Positions 13,490 through 20,738 of a stretch of 32,482 nucleotides of DNA are shown here, piece after piece. The stretch comes from a virus: positions 1 through 32,482 of the IMG/VR virus record IMGVR_UViG_3300044819_000043; one strand, written 5' to 3'. Numbering within the stretch: position 1 is the first letter of the stretch; every line of letters begins with the position of its first letter. Made by a program: the position numbers and the translations under genes. The notes under the pieces are model-generated. The model was given only the letters and a program-made list of their open reading frames with translations. It searched no databases and was not told where the DNA came from.

Positions 13490-15322
13490 ATGACCATCGA
13501 CGACCTGGAAACGAAAATCTCGTTGGGCTGGCTGGCGTGGGCCAAAGTCGTGTGCGAGTACCTGCGGGAGCAGGAATCGCGGCCAACTGTTCCTGCTGAA
13601 ATCTACCGCATGGCACAGGCCCGCGTGCATGAGTTGGAGCGGCAGTTGGCGTCGTCAGTTGTCGCTCACGAACCGGCATCCGTGATCGACAACGGCGGTA
13701 GTGTGGCGCCGGCGAGCGACAACGAAGATGCCTGTTGCGTTTGCGGCAAGCCCGGTTGCTCGCTGGTCGGCAAGTGGTACTGCGAGCATCACGCGGACGA
13801 GGAATTCCACAAGGACGACTCACCTCACCCGCTGTCGGCGCGGGAACTGGCGAAGCACCTGGTCGGCGCTATGCGGACTTACGTGCGAGACGGTGCGACA
13901 CAGGCATGGATGGAGGCGGTTCTCACCCACCACGCCGCCGCCATCGCCGCGCTGGCCGAGCCGGAGGAGTGCGAGCGATGTGAAACTTGCGTTCAGTGGC
14001 TTCGGGACTACAAAGCCTGCCGGGAGGAATATTACCACGAGCAAAAGCGTGCTGATATAGCCGAAGCCGAAGTGGCGAGGCTGACCGCTATGCTGGCCGC
14101 GAGGAGGCATAGTGACGAAGCGGAATCGAAACCGCCGATTACTGTGGGAGCCTCTCACCCGCCGTCCGCGAGGGAACTGGCGATTGCGAAATTGCGAGCG
14201 TTCAATGAGACGGCGTTGGCTCAACATCTCCAGGCCGTGCAGGATGTTATCGTCGCTGCCATTGCCGCACTGGACGAGCCAGAGGGGCCTAGCGGTTTGC
14301 TGGAGAAGTGGAACAGCACCCACGCCGATCTGATCGCCTGCCGAGCCGAAGTGGCGAGGCTGAAATCCGAACGAGAGGACGCGGCAAAGGAATATCAGCG
14401 AGGTCGCGCCGATCAGGTGGCTGCTACGACCAACGCCGACTATTCCTGGAAACCCCGATGCGAAGAGCTTCAAGCCGAAGTCACGCGGCTGACCGACGAT
14501 TTGGCAACTGTGAACGAGTGCAACAAGAGCTACTGTGATTCGCTGAACAACCTAGGTGCATTTTGCCGTGACGCGACGAAGTGGGAACTGCCGATGAGTG
14601 GTCACGCTCTCACGGCCCGCGACCTCATCCGCGAGTTGCGGCAGTCACAAGAGAACTGCATCACTGAGGAACGGCGACTGCGGGCAGAGCACCAAGAGGA
14701 GTTTGCGAGGGCGCAGGAAATGACCGCCGAGCGCGACCAAGCCATCCTCGCCAAGGAGTCCGCCGTGACCGCCATTGCGGAGGCGGCGCAGGCTGATTTG
14801 GGTAAGGCCGCTGACCGCATCGCAACTCTCGATCGAATTGCCGGGCAACGACAGGAGGAGCTAGATCGGTTGGAGGAAGGATATAGGCGTTGCGACAAGG
14901 ACCGACGTGACCTTGGCAAGAGAAACAATGAACTCATCTCCGATCGGAACGGCTGGCATCAGGTCGTAAAGGACTGCGAGCGGATCGTCGAAGCTGTCGG
15001 GACAGCCGGGCAACCGTCGAACTCCAACCTGCCGAACCTTGTGCGATACCTGAAGGTCGAGCGGGACAAACTCCGCGAGCGGCTTGCAGCCGCACAGAAC
15101 CGTATCCGCGACCTCGGCGGGGACGAGGCGTATCAGGGCCTGGCAGAAAATGCGCGGGTCGCCGAAGAATCGCGTCTGGCGAGCGAGGCCGACAGCAAGG
15201 CGAAGATCGAGGTGATTGAAGACGTTGGCCGCATCCGCGAAATGCTGCACGGCGGCAGCGCGGAACTGACCGACAAGGGACGAGAGGAGTTGGAGGCCGA
15301 CCAGACCGACCGGCGGGTGTAG
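13490..15322 (+). CDS. Large coiled-coil protein with repeated modules
   Basis: A 610-residue protein; AAGGAG lies 9 bases before the ATG. Residues 82-103 carry CCVCGKPGCSLVGKWYCEHH, a likely zinc-binding site. A module of about 50 residues occurs twice: HPLSARELAKHL to AAIAALAEPE (about 112-157), and HPPSARELAIAK to AAIAALDEPE (about 215-265). Coiled-coil blocks beginning AEVARLTAML, AEVARLKSER and AEVTRLTDDL separate them. From about 390 to 600 it is almost continuous Glu/Arg/Ala-rich coiled coil. There is no membrane segment and no enzyme motif. It is transcribed on its own from the promoter at 13351. A structural or scaffold-like role is possible. Its repeat pattern points to growth by internal duplication. 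Confidence 0.7.
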   Translation: MTIDDLETKISLGWLAWAKVVCEYLREQESRPTVPAEIYRMAQARVHELERQLASSVVAHEPASVIDNGGSVAPASDNEDACCVCGKPGCSLVGKWYCEHHADEEFHKDDSPHPLSARELAKHLVGAMRTYVRDGATQAWMEAVLTHHAAAIAALAEPEECERCETCVQWLRDYKACREEYYHEQKRADIAEAEVARLTAMLAARRHSDEAESKPPITVGASHPPSARELAIAKLRAFNETALAQHLQAVQDVIVAAIAALDEPEGPSGLLEKWNSTHADLIACRAEVARLKSEREDAAKEYQRGRADQVAATTNADYSWKPRCEELQAEVTRLTDDLATVNECNKSYCDSLNNLGAFCRDATKWELPMSGHALTARDLIRELRQSQENCITEERRLRAEHQEEFARAQEMTAERDQAILAKESAVTAIAEAAQADLGKAADRIATLDRIAGQRQEELDRLEEGYRRCDKDRRDLGKRNNELISDRNGWHQVVKDCERIVEAVGTAGQPSNSNLPNLVRYLKVERDKLRERLAAAQNRIRDLGGDEAYQGLAENARVAEESRLASEADSKAKIEVIEDVGRIREMLHGGSAELTDKGREELEADQTDRRV

Positions 15323-15829
15323 AATGAGAGCGATCCATTTCGGGGAACGCGCGAGCTGGAATCCGCGTCAAGCCGCCGTAGCCTTAACCCTGCGGCGGTC
15401 AGTTCCCCGATTTGGCTTGACTTCGGATTTTCGGCAAGCCATAATGCGGGAAGTCGTCGGGAGTGCCCGGTGGCAGACAGATTCCAGAACAAGGTTAAGA
15501 TTCGTTGGCCTTTCTCCTAAAAGGCAGTCGTCAAGGATGGCGGTTCCGAAGTCCCGCCACGGTTCGATGCAACTGAAATGCACTCCTGAAATGGTTCGCC
15601 GGGCAACGGTCGCTAGTCGATGCGAATATCCCCCTACGTCCCGGTCCACAACCCGTGGTTTGCTGGCAAAAGTGCAGTATAAAGGCGGCGGTCGAAGGGC
15701 GACTGCCGCGCATCGGACCTAATCCATGCCGTTGTCAGCGGCCTTGCTGGCACGGACGTTCACGGAAGATCGAACAACAACGGCAGCCCCGCAATACACG
15801 GGAGGGAAGGGGGTACGCGCTAATTAGGC
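15323..15829. other. Intergenic region with nested hairpin
   Basis: CGGGGAAC (15341-15348) pairs with GTTCCCCG (15402-15409) and encloses a second hairpin (CCGCCG near 15373 with CGGCGG near 15393). It lies directly after the coiled-coil gene and may end its transcript. Another 8-bp hairpin with one G-U pair lies at about 15684-15704. The ORF of 132 codons across this region is Arg/Ser-rich, lacks a ribosome site and looks like noise. No RNA family is recognised. Confidence 0.5.
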
Positions 15830-15858
15830 TTGACATAGAGCGCAACTCCCATTACACT
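15830..15858 (+). promoter_or_regulatory. Strong sigma70-type promoter
   Basis: TTGACA (15830-15835) and TACACT (15853-15858) have a 17-base spacer. Transcription should start near 15865, giving a leader of about 56 bases to the ATG at 15921. Confidence 0.65.
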
Positions 15859-15920
15859 TCTCGATATTGGCGGCGGGGACCGCCCGGTTGTTCGCGTTTT
15901 CCGGCACGGGAGGTCAGAAA

Positions 15921-16148
15921 ATGGCGTATCGCGTTCTCAGGCTTGATGCCGACGACGGATTCTTCAAGGACGTTCCGGGCTTGGAGGACTTCAGCCAGAG
16001 CTACAGGGCGATCCACGCCGCCCAAGCCCATTTCGAGAAGTCCAACACCCGGACCATCGTTCACGACAGCAACAGCAACACCGTTTGGGACAGCAAGACC
16101 GACTACGGCGATTTGAAGGACGATCTGGCCCGCTGCGAAGGACATTGA
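15921..16148 (+). CDS. Small hypothetical protein
   Basis: A 75-residue protein chosen from the ATG at 15921, which has GGGAGG 7 bases upstream. The frame extends to 15867, but that would begin at the transcription start. It reads MAYRVLRLDADDGFFKDVPG, then LEDFSQSYRAIHAA, then FEKSNTRTIVHDSNSNTVWD. This is a compact alpha/beta pattern in which the last strand pair resembles a short V.D..T..VWDS hairpin. It is not recognised as a family. It is followed one base later by the zinc-knuckle gene. Confidence 0.65.
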   Translation: MAYRVLRLDADDGFFKDVPGLEDFSQSYRAIHAAQAHFEKSNTRTIVHDSNSNTVWDSKTDYGDLKDDLARCEGH

Positions 16149-16149
16149 G

Positions 16150-16329
16150 ATGAGCCAAATTCCTACAAGCACGTCCGCGAACGCCGAAGTCTGCTGTCGC
16201 TGCGGAAAACTCGTCTACGGCAAAGAGGCCATTCCGTCGCCGGACCCGTATCAGGCGGAAATCAACGATGACGATACGCCGGTCGTCGAGTGCAACGACT
16301 GTCGCGAAAACTCGTTGGATGATATTTAG
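16150..16329 (+). CDS. 59-residue zinc-knuckle protein, paralogue of 1954-2121
   Basis: It begins MSQIPTSTSANAEVCCRCGK and continues with LVYGKEAIPSPDPYQAEI, then DTPVVECNDCRENSLDDI. CRCG and CNDC form one probable zinc site. It lines up end to end with the protein at 1954-2121 on the other strand (shared G.E.IP.PDPY, EI, VV.C.DC), so both are real and related. The start is one base after the previous stop, implying translational coupling and no separate ribosome site. The function is unknown. The ORF is easily missed because of its size. Confidence 0.75.
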   Translation: MSQIPTSTSANAEVCCRCGKLVYGKEAIPSPDPYQAEINDDDTPVVECNDCRENSLDDI

Positions 16330-16359
16330 AAGCACGACTTGTAGCCGTGCCTACGTAGA

Positions 16360-16390
16360 GCCGGGCGGGTAGAGAAAAGGCTCGCCCGGC
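16360..16390 (+). terminator. Terminator-like hairpin
   Basis: GCCGGGCG (16360-16367) pairs perfectly with CGCCCGGC (16383-16390); the loop is purine-rich. No T-run follows. It separates the zinc-knuckle gene from the next gene. Confidence 0.5.
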
Positions 16391-16412
16391 CAAACAACCA
16401 AAGGATACCAAA

Positions 16413-16664
16413 ATGAGCGAACCGACCCTTTTGTCCGCCTGCAAATCGCATGGCGTGGAACTGAATCTCGAACACTACGACGCCGTCGCCGGCCTGTTCA
16501 ACGGCGCGCTGCTCAAGGCCCTGCTGGCTCTCATCGCCAAGGATGCGACTTTGCTGGTCCCGATCATGCCGGCCCTCATTGCCGACATTGCGGCCGGCAA
16601 CTGGGCGGCGGCGTTCCTGCTGATTACGACCACGCTGGCCGGCACGCCCGCGACCACCACCTGA
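16413..16664 (+). CDS. Small hydrophobic protein
   Basis: An 83-residue protein with AAAGGAT upstream of the ATG. After a soluble first 30 residues (MSEPTLLSACKSHGVELNLE) it becomes Ala/Leu/Ile-rich: GALLKALLALIAKDATLLVP, then IMPALIADIAAGNWAAAFLL. It could be two amphipathic or membrane-associated helices. A lytic or membrane role is possible, but the helices contain Lys and Asp, so it is not a clear transmembrane protein. It is not recognised as a family. Confidence 0.55.
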   Translation: MSEPTLLSACKSHGVELNLEHYDAVAGLFNGALLKALLALIAKDATLLVPIMPALIADIAAGNWAAAFLLITTTLAGTPATTT

Positions 16665-16763
16665 AGGATATTTCCTTGCGGTTGGCCGTTGTCAAAAACC
16701 GACCGCGGCTTGCCGATGCGAGCCACCTGAACCGCAAACCTTAGCGCGATCGTGGAAGTGACC

Positions 16764-16964
16764 ATGCGAACCATGACGCTTTTGCTCGACGAGGACGATT
16801 ACCGCGACGTGCAACGTGCGCTTGCCCAAAGGCAGACAATGACGATGCCCGACACGGACAGCAATTTGGTCGGCGGACTGATCGCTGAAATCTGTCGCAC
16901 CTTCACGGATTGGAAGGGCATGGGATTTCGAGGCGATGGAGAAGAATGGAAGAGCCACGCATGA
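16764..16964 (+). CDS. Small conserved hypothetical protein
   Basis: A 66-residue protein from the ATG at 16764, MRTMTLLLDEDDYRDVQRAL at the start; a GTG at 16752 would add four residues. The pattern T(L/I).LD..D...VQ.ALA.RQ....MPD...L.G..IAEICR is one I recall from small planctomycete phage proteins. It is mostly helical, with no metal site. The stop overlaps the next ATG (ATGA). Confidence 0.55.
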   Translation: MRTMTLLLDEDDYRDVQRALAQRQTMTMPDTDSNLVGGLIAEICRTFTDWKGMGFRGDGEEWKSHA

Positions 16965-17743
16965 AAACCCTAATCGCCCTACTGCTGCTCACCGCGACGG
17001 CTGCCGCCCAGGTGCCGCCGTCCGATCCGCACTCGGCGTCGAGCGTACTGCACGCGGCGTTCCACGACGACCCGTTCGGCGATCAAAGCGGTGATACCAC
17101 CAGAATGATCGCCCAGGGCGTCCTGCCTGATCCGCCTGCCGCCGCCGGCAAGCCGATATGCACCGGCACGGCCTGGACGACGCCGATGAAGGCGGCGGAC
17201 CCCACCGACCCCCTGGACTCGCTCTATCAGGCCAGCAAGACCGCCGACGCGGCATTGGACCAGACCGTGCAGCAAGAGGCGGCGGCGGCCTCAGCGCACG
17301 CGGCAGCGACCCAGGCGAGGCAGTCGGCCAAGGTCATCAGCGACAAGGCGGCGGCCGACTTCGCGGCGGAGTGGCAAAAGCGGCACGGCGGGGTCACTCC
17401 GCCCCCGACACCGCCGAGCCCTCCGCCAACGCCACCGGCACCGATCCCCGTTCCGCCACCCGCCGCCAAGGTATCGCTGCTCTTGATTTCCTCGCTGCCC
17501 GGCGACGGCTTCAAGTGTGCCGCGTGCGATGACGTGGCGACAAACACGATCCCCAAGCTGAGTCTCGGCGACCAATTACGGGTCATCGGCTGGTCGGGCG
17601 ACGAAGCCAAACGGCCAGAGAATCGTTTCGACGCCAGAATTCCGCGATGGAAGTTGACGCGGGGCGACGGCACTACGGAAACCTTCGTCGGCAAACTGTC
17701 GGCGGAACAAGTCACAAACTGGATTGCAGGGACCAAACCATGA
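16961..17743 (+). CDS. Secreted thioredoxin-like protein with Pro-rich linker
   Basis: A 260-residue protein chosen at the ATG at 16961 (ATGA overlap). Residues 1-17 (MKTLIALLLLTATAAAQ) are a clean signal peptide. The middle is Ala/Asp/Gln-rich and helical. A Pro-rich hinge of the TPPPTPPSPPPTPP type follows at about residues 145-170. The C-terminal 85 residues read as a thioredoxin fold: VSLLLISSLPGDGFKCAACD with a CxxC (CAAC), a middle strand (LRVIGWSG), a cis-Pro-like RIPRWKL, then TRGDGTTETFVGKLSAEQ. It would be exported and may act on disulfides. Its stop overlaps the start of the protease-intein gene, which makes a functional link with a cysteine protease attractive though unproven. Confidence 0.6.
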   Translation: MKTLIALLLLTATAAAQVPPSDPHSASSVLHAAFHDDPFGDQSGDTTRMIAQGVLPDPPAAAGKPICTGTAWTTPMKAADPTDPLDSLYQASKTADAALDQTVQQEAAAASAHAAATQARQSAKVISDKAAADFAAEWQKRHGGVTPPPTPPSPPPTPPAPIPVPPPAAKVSLLLISSLPGDGFKCAACDDVATNTIPKLSLGDQLRVIGWSGDEAKRPENRFDARIPRWKLTRGDGTTETFVGKLSAEQVTNWIAGTKP

Positions 17744-19752
17744 ATCGAGCCCGAGGCCGAGTCAATCCGCAGAACATGGCGGCCCAGCACTTGCGGCACG
17801 CCGAGCGGCACGCGGCAATCCATTCCGGGTTCCGAACGGCCGCCGCCGCTCCATTGCCCGACAGCTACGACTGCACGAATCTCTGCACGCCCGTAAAAAA
17901 CCAGGGGCAATGCGGTAGCTGCCATGATTCGGCTACCGAGGTTTTGACTGAGAAAGGTTGGGTCGCGTGGCCGGAATATAACTGGATCACGCCGCTTGGC
18001 ACGATGAATCCGGCGAGCGGATTTCTCGAATTCCAAGTCCCTATCGTCAAGCATATCTACGATCACGATGGCCCGATGTACTTTTACGACGGCCGCTCGC
18101 TGGATTTCGCCTTGACTCCGAATCACCGCATGGTTTGGGGTCGGAACAAGGGATCGTGGAAAAAGTCCGCCATCTCCAATATGCCGCAATACGCGGACAT
18201 TCCTCATGCGACGGTTGGTTGGAAAGGCACGGAACTCAAGCGGCTCGGAATCGCTGATCGCACCTACGACGGCGATGACCTTTTGGCCTTGGTTGCTCAC
18301 GTCATTTCGTGCGGACACGTCGGGCATCAGGATGACGGCAATGGAGGCCGGAACAAGATTACGTTTTCATGCTTCCGCGACGAACGGATTGAGCAAGTGC
18401 GGTCGCTGGCTTATCGGCTCGACATCCCTGAGCAAACTTCGCGGCCCGGTGTCTGGTACTTCCGCGATGCGGAATTGGCCGAATGGTTCCGGCAGAACGC
18501 CTACGACGGCCGCGGTTTCAAGGCGGGGCACAAGCGCGTGCCGATGCTCGTCAAGTGCGCGAGCCAGCGGCAGATTGAGCATTTTCTGTCTGCCTTCGGG
18601 GATCAGCATAGGCAAAGCTACGGCGGTCGGCGGTTCTACAGCGGCAGTCGGCTGATGATCGACGATCTCCAGGAACTCTTGCTGCGGATCGGCAAGCGCG
18701 GCACGATTGAGGAATATCCGCCGCGCGAACATGGCACGTTTCACGGCACGCTGCCGGAGTTGATGCTGACGGAGCGTAAGCGTGATAGCCTCTGCGTCGA
18801 AAAGGAGAACACTCGCACGGACCACTACAAGGGAAAGGTCTACTGCGCTACAGTTCCCAATGGAACGCTCGTGACCCGCCGCAACAAGCTCGTGCTCATT
18901 AGTTCGAATTGTTGGGACTTCTCAGGTACTTGCATGGTCGAGGCGGCGAACATCTTCACCACCACCCTGCCCGACAACTCGGCGGCCAGCCAGCTCTCCG
19001 AACAGTACACGCTGGACCAGTGCGACGGCAGCAACGGCGGATGCGGCGGCGACAACAACACGACCGTCCTCCAAGATGCCAAGACTGGTGGGCTGCCGCT
19101 GACGAGCGTCTACGGCCCCTACACGGCGAACGAGGGAAGTTGCAAACTGCCTCGCGCTCGCATCAAGACCACTCCCGGCGTTGGGCTGCTCTACACGATT
19201 TCCGACTGGGGCTATGTGGGTACGCAAGCCGGCGTTCCGGCGACCGAACTAATCAAGGCGGCCATGCTGCAATATGGGCCGATCGGCGTTGCCATTGCCG
19301 CTGATAATGCCTTTGAGCGATGGGGCGACAGCGGCCCGAACGACGCGACGTTTCCTGGTTCTGGCGCAAGGGACATCGACCACGATGTTGTGCTTGTCGG
19401 CTGGGACGAGGTTCGCAGGGCATGGAAGCTCCGAAACAGTTGGGGGCCGGATTGGTGCAACGGCGGTTATATCTGGATCGCCTACGGCGCGAACCTCGTC
19501 GGCTATGAGGCGGTGTGGTGTACGGCCGGAACGCCAGTCCCCCGCCCCCCCCCCCCCCCCCCCCCCCCCCCAACCGCCGAAGCCGGTTCCGACGCCCACC
19601 CGCCGCGCGATGGACTTGGCGCACTACCACGCCAGCCTTGGCATTTCTCCCGACCTGTCGATGAGGCTGACTCGTGCCGCCTCGCACCTGTGGGAGATTC
19701 CCGAGGCCCGCCCGATCCTGTTGGAACTGCTGGACGAACTGACGCCGCGTGA
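17740..19752 (+). CDS. Papain-family (C1) cysteine protease interrupted by an intein
   Basis: I start at the ATG at 17740 (ATGA overlap); the frame open to 17647 lies in the previous gene. The 670-residue precursor has a 60-residue N-extein ending TPVKNQGQCGS, a 330-residue intein (61-390), and a C-extein starting CWDFSG. Joined, they give the papain active-site block NQGQCGSCWDFSG, with the oxyanion Gln at 55 and the catalytic Cys at precursor residue 391. The rest of the triad is seen: H548 in DIDHDVVLVGWD and N566 in RNSWGPDW. LSEQYTLDQCDGSNGGCGGD is the usual second block. Only about 40 residues precede the mature-domain start, so there is no I29 prodomain, and no signal peptide is visible. 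The end is a Pro run from the poly-C tract and a frameshifted tail. Confidence 0.9.
   Translation: MNRARGRVNPQNMAAQHLRHAERHAAIHSGFRTAAAAPLPDSYDCTNLCTPVKNQGQCGSCHDSATEVLTEKGWVAWPEYNWITPLGTMNPASGFLEFQVPIVKHIYDHDGPMYFYDGRSLDFALTPNHRMVWGRNKGSWKKSAISNMPQYADIPHATVGWKGTELKRLGIADRTYDGDDLLALVAHVISCGHVGHQDDGNGGRNKITFSCFRDERIEQVRSLAYRLDIPEQTSRPGVWYFRDAELAEWFRQNAYDGRGFKAGHKRVPMLVKCASQRQIEHFLSAFGDQHRQSYGGRRFYSGSRLMIDDLQELLLRIGKRGTIEEYPPREHGTFHGTLPELMLTERKRDSLCVEKENTRTDHYKGKVYCATVPNGTLVTRRNKLVLISSNCWDFSGTCMVEAANIFTTTLPDNSAASQLSEQYTLDQCDGSNGGCGGDNNTTVLQDAKTGGLPLTSVYGPYTANEGSCKLPRARIKTTPGVGLLYTISDWGYVGTQAGVPATELIKAAMLQYGPIGVAIAADNAFERWGDSGPNDATFPGSGARDIDHDVVLVGWDEVRRAWKLRNSWGPDWCNGGYIWIAYGANLVGYEAVWCTAGTPVPRPPPPPPPPPTAEAGSDAHPPRDGLGALPRQPWHFSRPVDEADSCRLAPVGDSRGPPDPVGTAGRTDAA
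17920..18909 (+). mobile_element. Intein with LAGLIDADG-like endonuclease domain, at the protease active site
   Basis: The intein is 330 residues. Block A is CHDSATEVLTEKGW (Cys1). Block B contains TPNH (66-69) in RSLDFALTPNHRMVW. Two LAGLIDADG-like helices are DDLLALVAHVISCGHV (119-134) and QIEHFLSAFGDQHR (218-231). Block F is YKGKVYCATVPNGTL (303-317). Block G ends LVLISSN, followed by Cys+1. The terminal residue is Asn, but the usual penultimate His is Ser, as in some phage inteins of the VPNGTL type. In the first endonuclease helix the expected acidic residue appears to be Cys, so cutting activity is doubtful. The boundaries are exact because removing this piece restores an ordinary papain active site. 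Confidence 0.93.
19545..19571 (+). repeat. Run of 27 cytosines in coding sequence
   Basis: An uninterrupted C27 encodes nine prolines of the linker after the protease domain. Another C5 precedes it (19539-19543), separated by one G. Such a tract is prone to slippage in replication and to sequencing error. Losing one C (or gaining two) would place the downstream sequence in the frame that encodes the likely real C-terminal domain. Confidence 0.9.
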
Positions 19753-19834
19753 GAGGAAGACCGTTCACGCGACGTTCGAGGTCACGGACACCAGCGGCCC
19801 GGCCAGCGTGTCGCGGAGCTACGAATTGAAGTAA
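19572..19834 (+). other. Out-of-frame C-terminal domain of the protease
   Basis: In the present frame the sequence after the poly-C tract is Arg/Ser/Gly-rich and stops at 19752. In the frame shifted by one base it reads PPKPVPTPTRRAMDLAHYHA, then a helical segment (LSMRLTRAASHLWEIPEARP, ILLELLDELTPRERK) and a strand-rich end (VHATFEVTDTSGPAS) stopping at 19832-19834. The second version has normal composition and continues the Pro linker naturally, so I take it as the intended C-terminus. An independent start at 19610 (ATG) is possible but has no ribosome site. Confidence 0.65.
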
Positions 19835-19835
19835 C

Positions 19836-20219
19836 GTGCAAATCAACGTCAACCACACTCACCACCTGGCCCCGGACGCAACGGCTTATGTCAAGTCGAT
19901 GCTGACGGCCATTTACAACCAAGGAGCCAAGATCATGGCAACCCTCGCGGACATCAAGGCGGAAATCGCCACCCTCACCGCCGATGTGACGGCAGAGACC
20001 ACCGCCGAGCAATCGGCAATCACGCTGCTGGGCGGACTGTCGGCGCAAATCACCAACCTCTCGGCGCAACTGGCTACTGCCCTAGCGAACGACGACCCGG
20101 CGGGACTGCAAGCGGCTTCCGACGCCCTGACTGCCCTCGGTACGAACGTGACGACGAACACTGCGGCCCTCGCGCAAGCCGTGACGGCCAACACGCCCCC
20201 TGCCCCGCCCGCCCCGTGA
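19836..20219 (+). CDS. Small phage coiled-coil/helical protein, two possible starts
   Basis: The GTG at 19836 gives 127 residues beginning MQINVNHTHHLAPDATAYVK. A second, better supported start is the ATG at 19935, with AAGGAG 8 bases before it. That product reads MATLADIKAEIATLTADVTA, then helical repeats rich in Ala, Thr and Leu, and ends TANTPPAPPAP. Both beginnings look like small proteins I recall from planctomycete phages, so the gene may make two products or join two small genes. The regular heptads suggest a coiled coil such as a tail accessory or oligomerising protein. There is no catalytic motif. Confidence 0.6.
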   Translation: MQINVNHTHHLAPDATAYVKSMLTAIYNQGAKIMATLADIKAEIATLTADVTAETTAEQSAITLLGGLSAQITNLSAQLATALANDDPAGLQAASDALTALGTNVTTNTAALAQAVTANTPPAPPAP

Positions 20220-20273
20220 CAGCGACGTGGAACTGTTCCTTTTGATAAAGCAACGGCAAGGAGCCAAGTGAAC

Positions 20274-20369
20274 ATGGACCCCGAACTGAAACAAGCCTTG
20301 ATCGACCTCGCCAAGGCGGCGACGAAGCTGGTCGAGGTGGTCATCAAGAAAGTCGAGGAAGATGAGTAA
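20274..20369 (+). CDS. 31-residue amphipathic helical peptide
   Basis: AAGGAG lies 9 bases before the ATG at 20274. The product starts MDPELKQALIDLAKAATKLV and ends EVVIKKVEEDE. It is a single amphipathic helix with regular charge spacing. The TAATG overlap with the next gene supports real translation. The function is unknown. Confidence 0.6.
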   Translation: MDPELKQALIDLAKAATKLVEVVIKKVEEDE

Positions 20370-20626
20370 TGCACTACCGCAACGGCCGCGAGGCCAAAAA
20401 TGGTGACAGGATCGTGAAGCTGGAATGCAACGGCGACAGGATCGTTGCTTTCGGCAAGTTGCATGGCGCGACACCAGGAAACGATCATTGCAACCATTGC
20501 AACGGCAACATTGAGGTAATTCAGTCGGCCGACGATTACGCCTGTCTGTGCGATTGCCTGCACGTCGATGACGTGGCCGAGTTGTTCAAGGAGAAGGGCC
20601 TCGACAAGCGTCCCGCTGGTAAATAA
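20369..20626 (+). CDS. Small Cys-containing conserved protein
   Basis: An 85-residue protein, MHYRNGREAKNGDRIVKLEC at the start, overlapping the previous stop as TAATG. The opening MHYRNGREAK.GD..V resembles a family I recall from planctomycete phages. A Cys set (HCNHCNGN ... CLCDCLH) might bind a metal. The N-terminal half is a small beta-rich domain. The function is unknown. The stop at 20624-20626 is followed by a strong hairpin. Confidence 0.65.
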   Translation: MHYRNGREAKNGDRIVKLECNGDRIVAFGKLHGATPGNDHCNHCNGNIEVIQSADDYACLCDCLHVDDVAELFKEKGLDKRPAGK

Positions 20627-20642
20627 CACTGAACCCTGACCG

Positions 20643-20682
20643 CCGCCGCCCGGCCCCTTTCGAGCTTACGACCGGGCGGCGG
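20643..20682 (+). terminator. Terminator-like hairpin, 11-bp GC stem
   Basis: CCGCCGCCCGG (20643-20653) pairs with CCGGGCGGCGG (20672-20682); GAC and GTC outside can extend it with a bulge. A short TTGAAACCTT follows. It ends the operon that contains the protease and the small tail-type genes. Confidence 0.6.
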
Positions 20683-20738
20683 TCTTGAAACCTTGAACCC
20701 AGGAGATTTTCCGATGTTGTGAATGCAAGATTTCCAAG

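Noticed and set aside
15324-15722. 132-codon plus-strand ORF after the coiled-coil gene
   Set aside because: It begins inside a nested hairpin, lacks a ribosome site, and is Arg/Ser/Thr-rich without pattern.
16413-16664. Holin at 16413-16664
   Set aside because: The hydrophobic stretches carry Lys and Asp and are not clear transmembrane helices; left as a small hydrophobic protein.
17227-18327. 366-codon minus-strand ORF across the thioredoxin-like and intein genes
   Set aside because: It opposes two genes with strong motif support and has no coherent domain.
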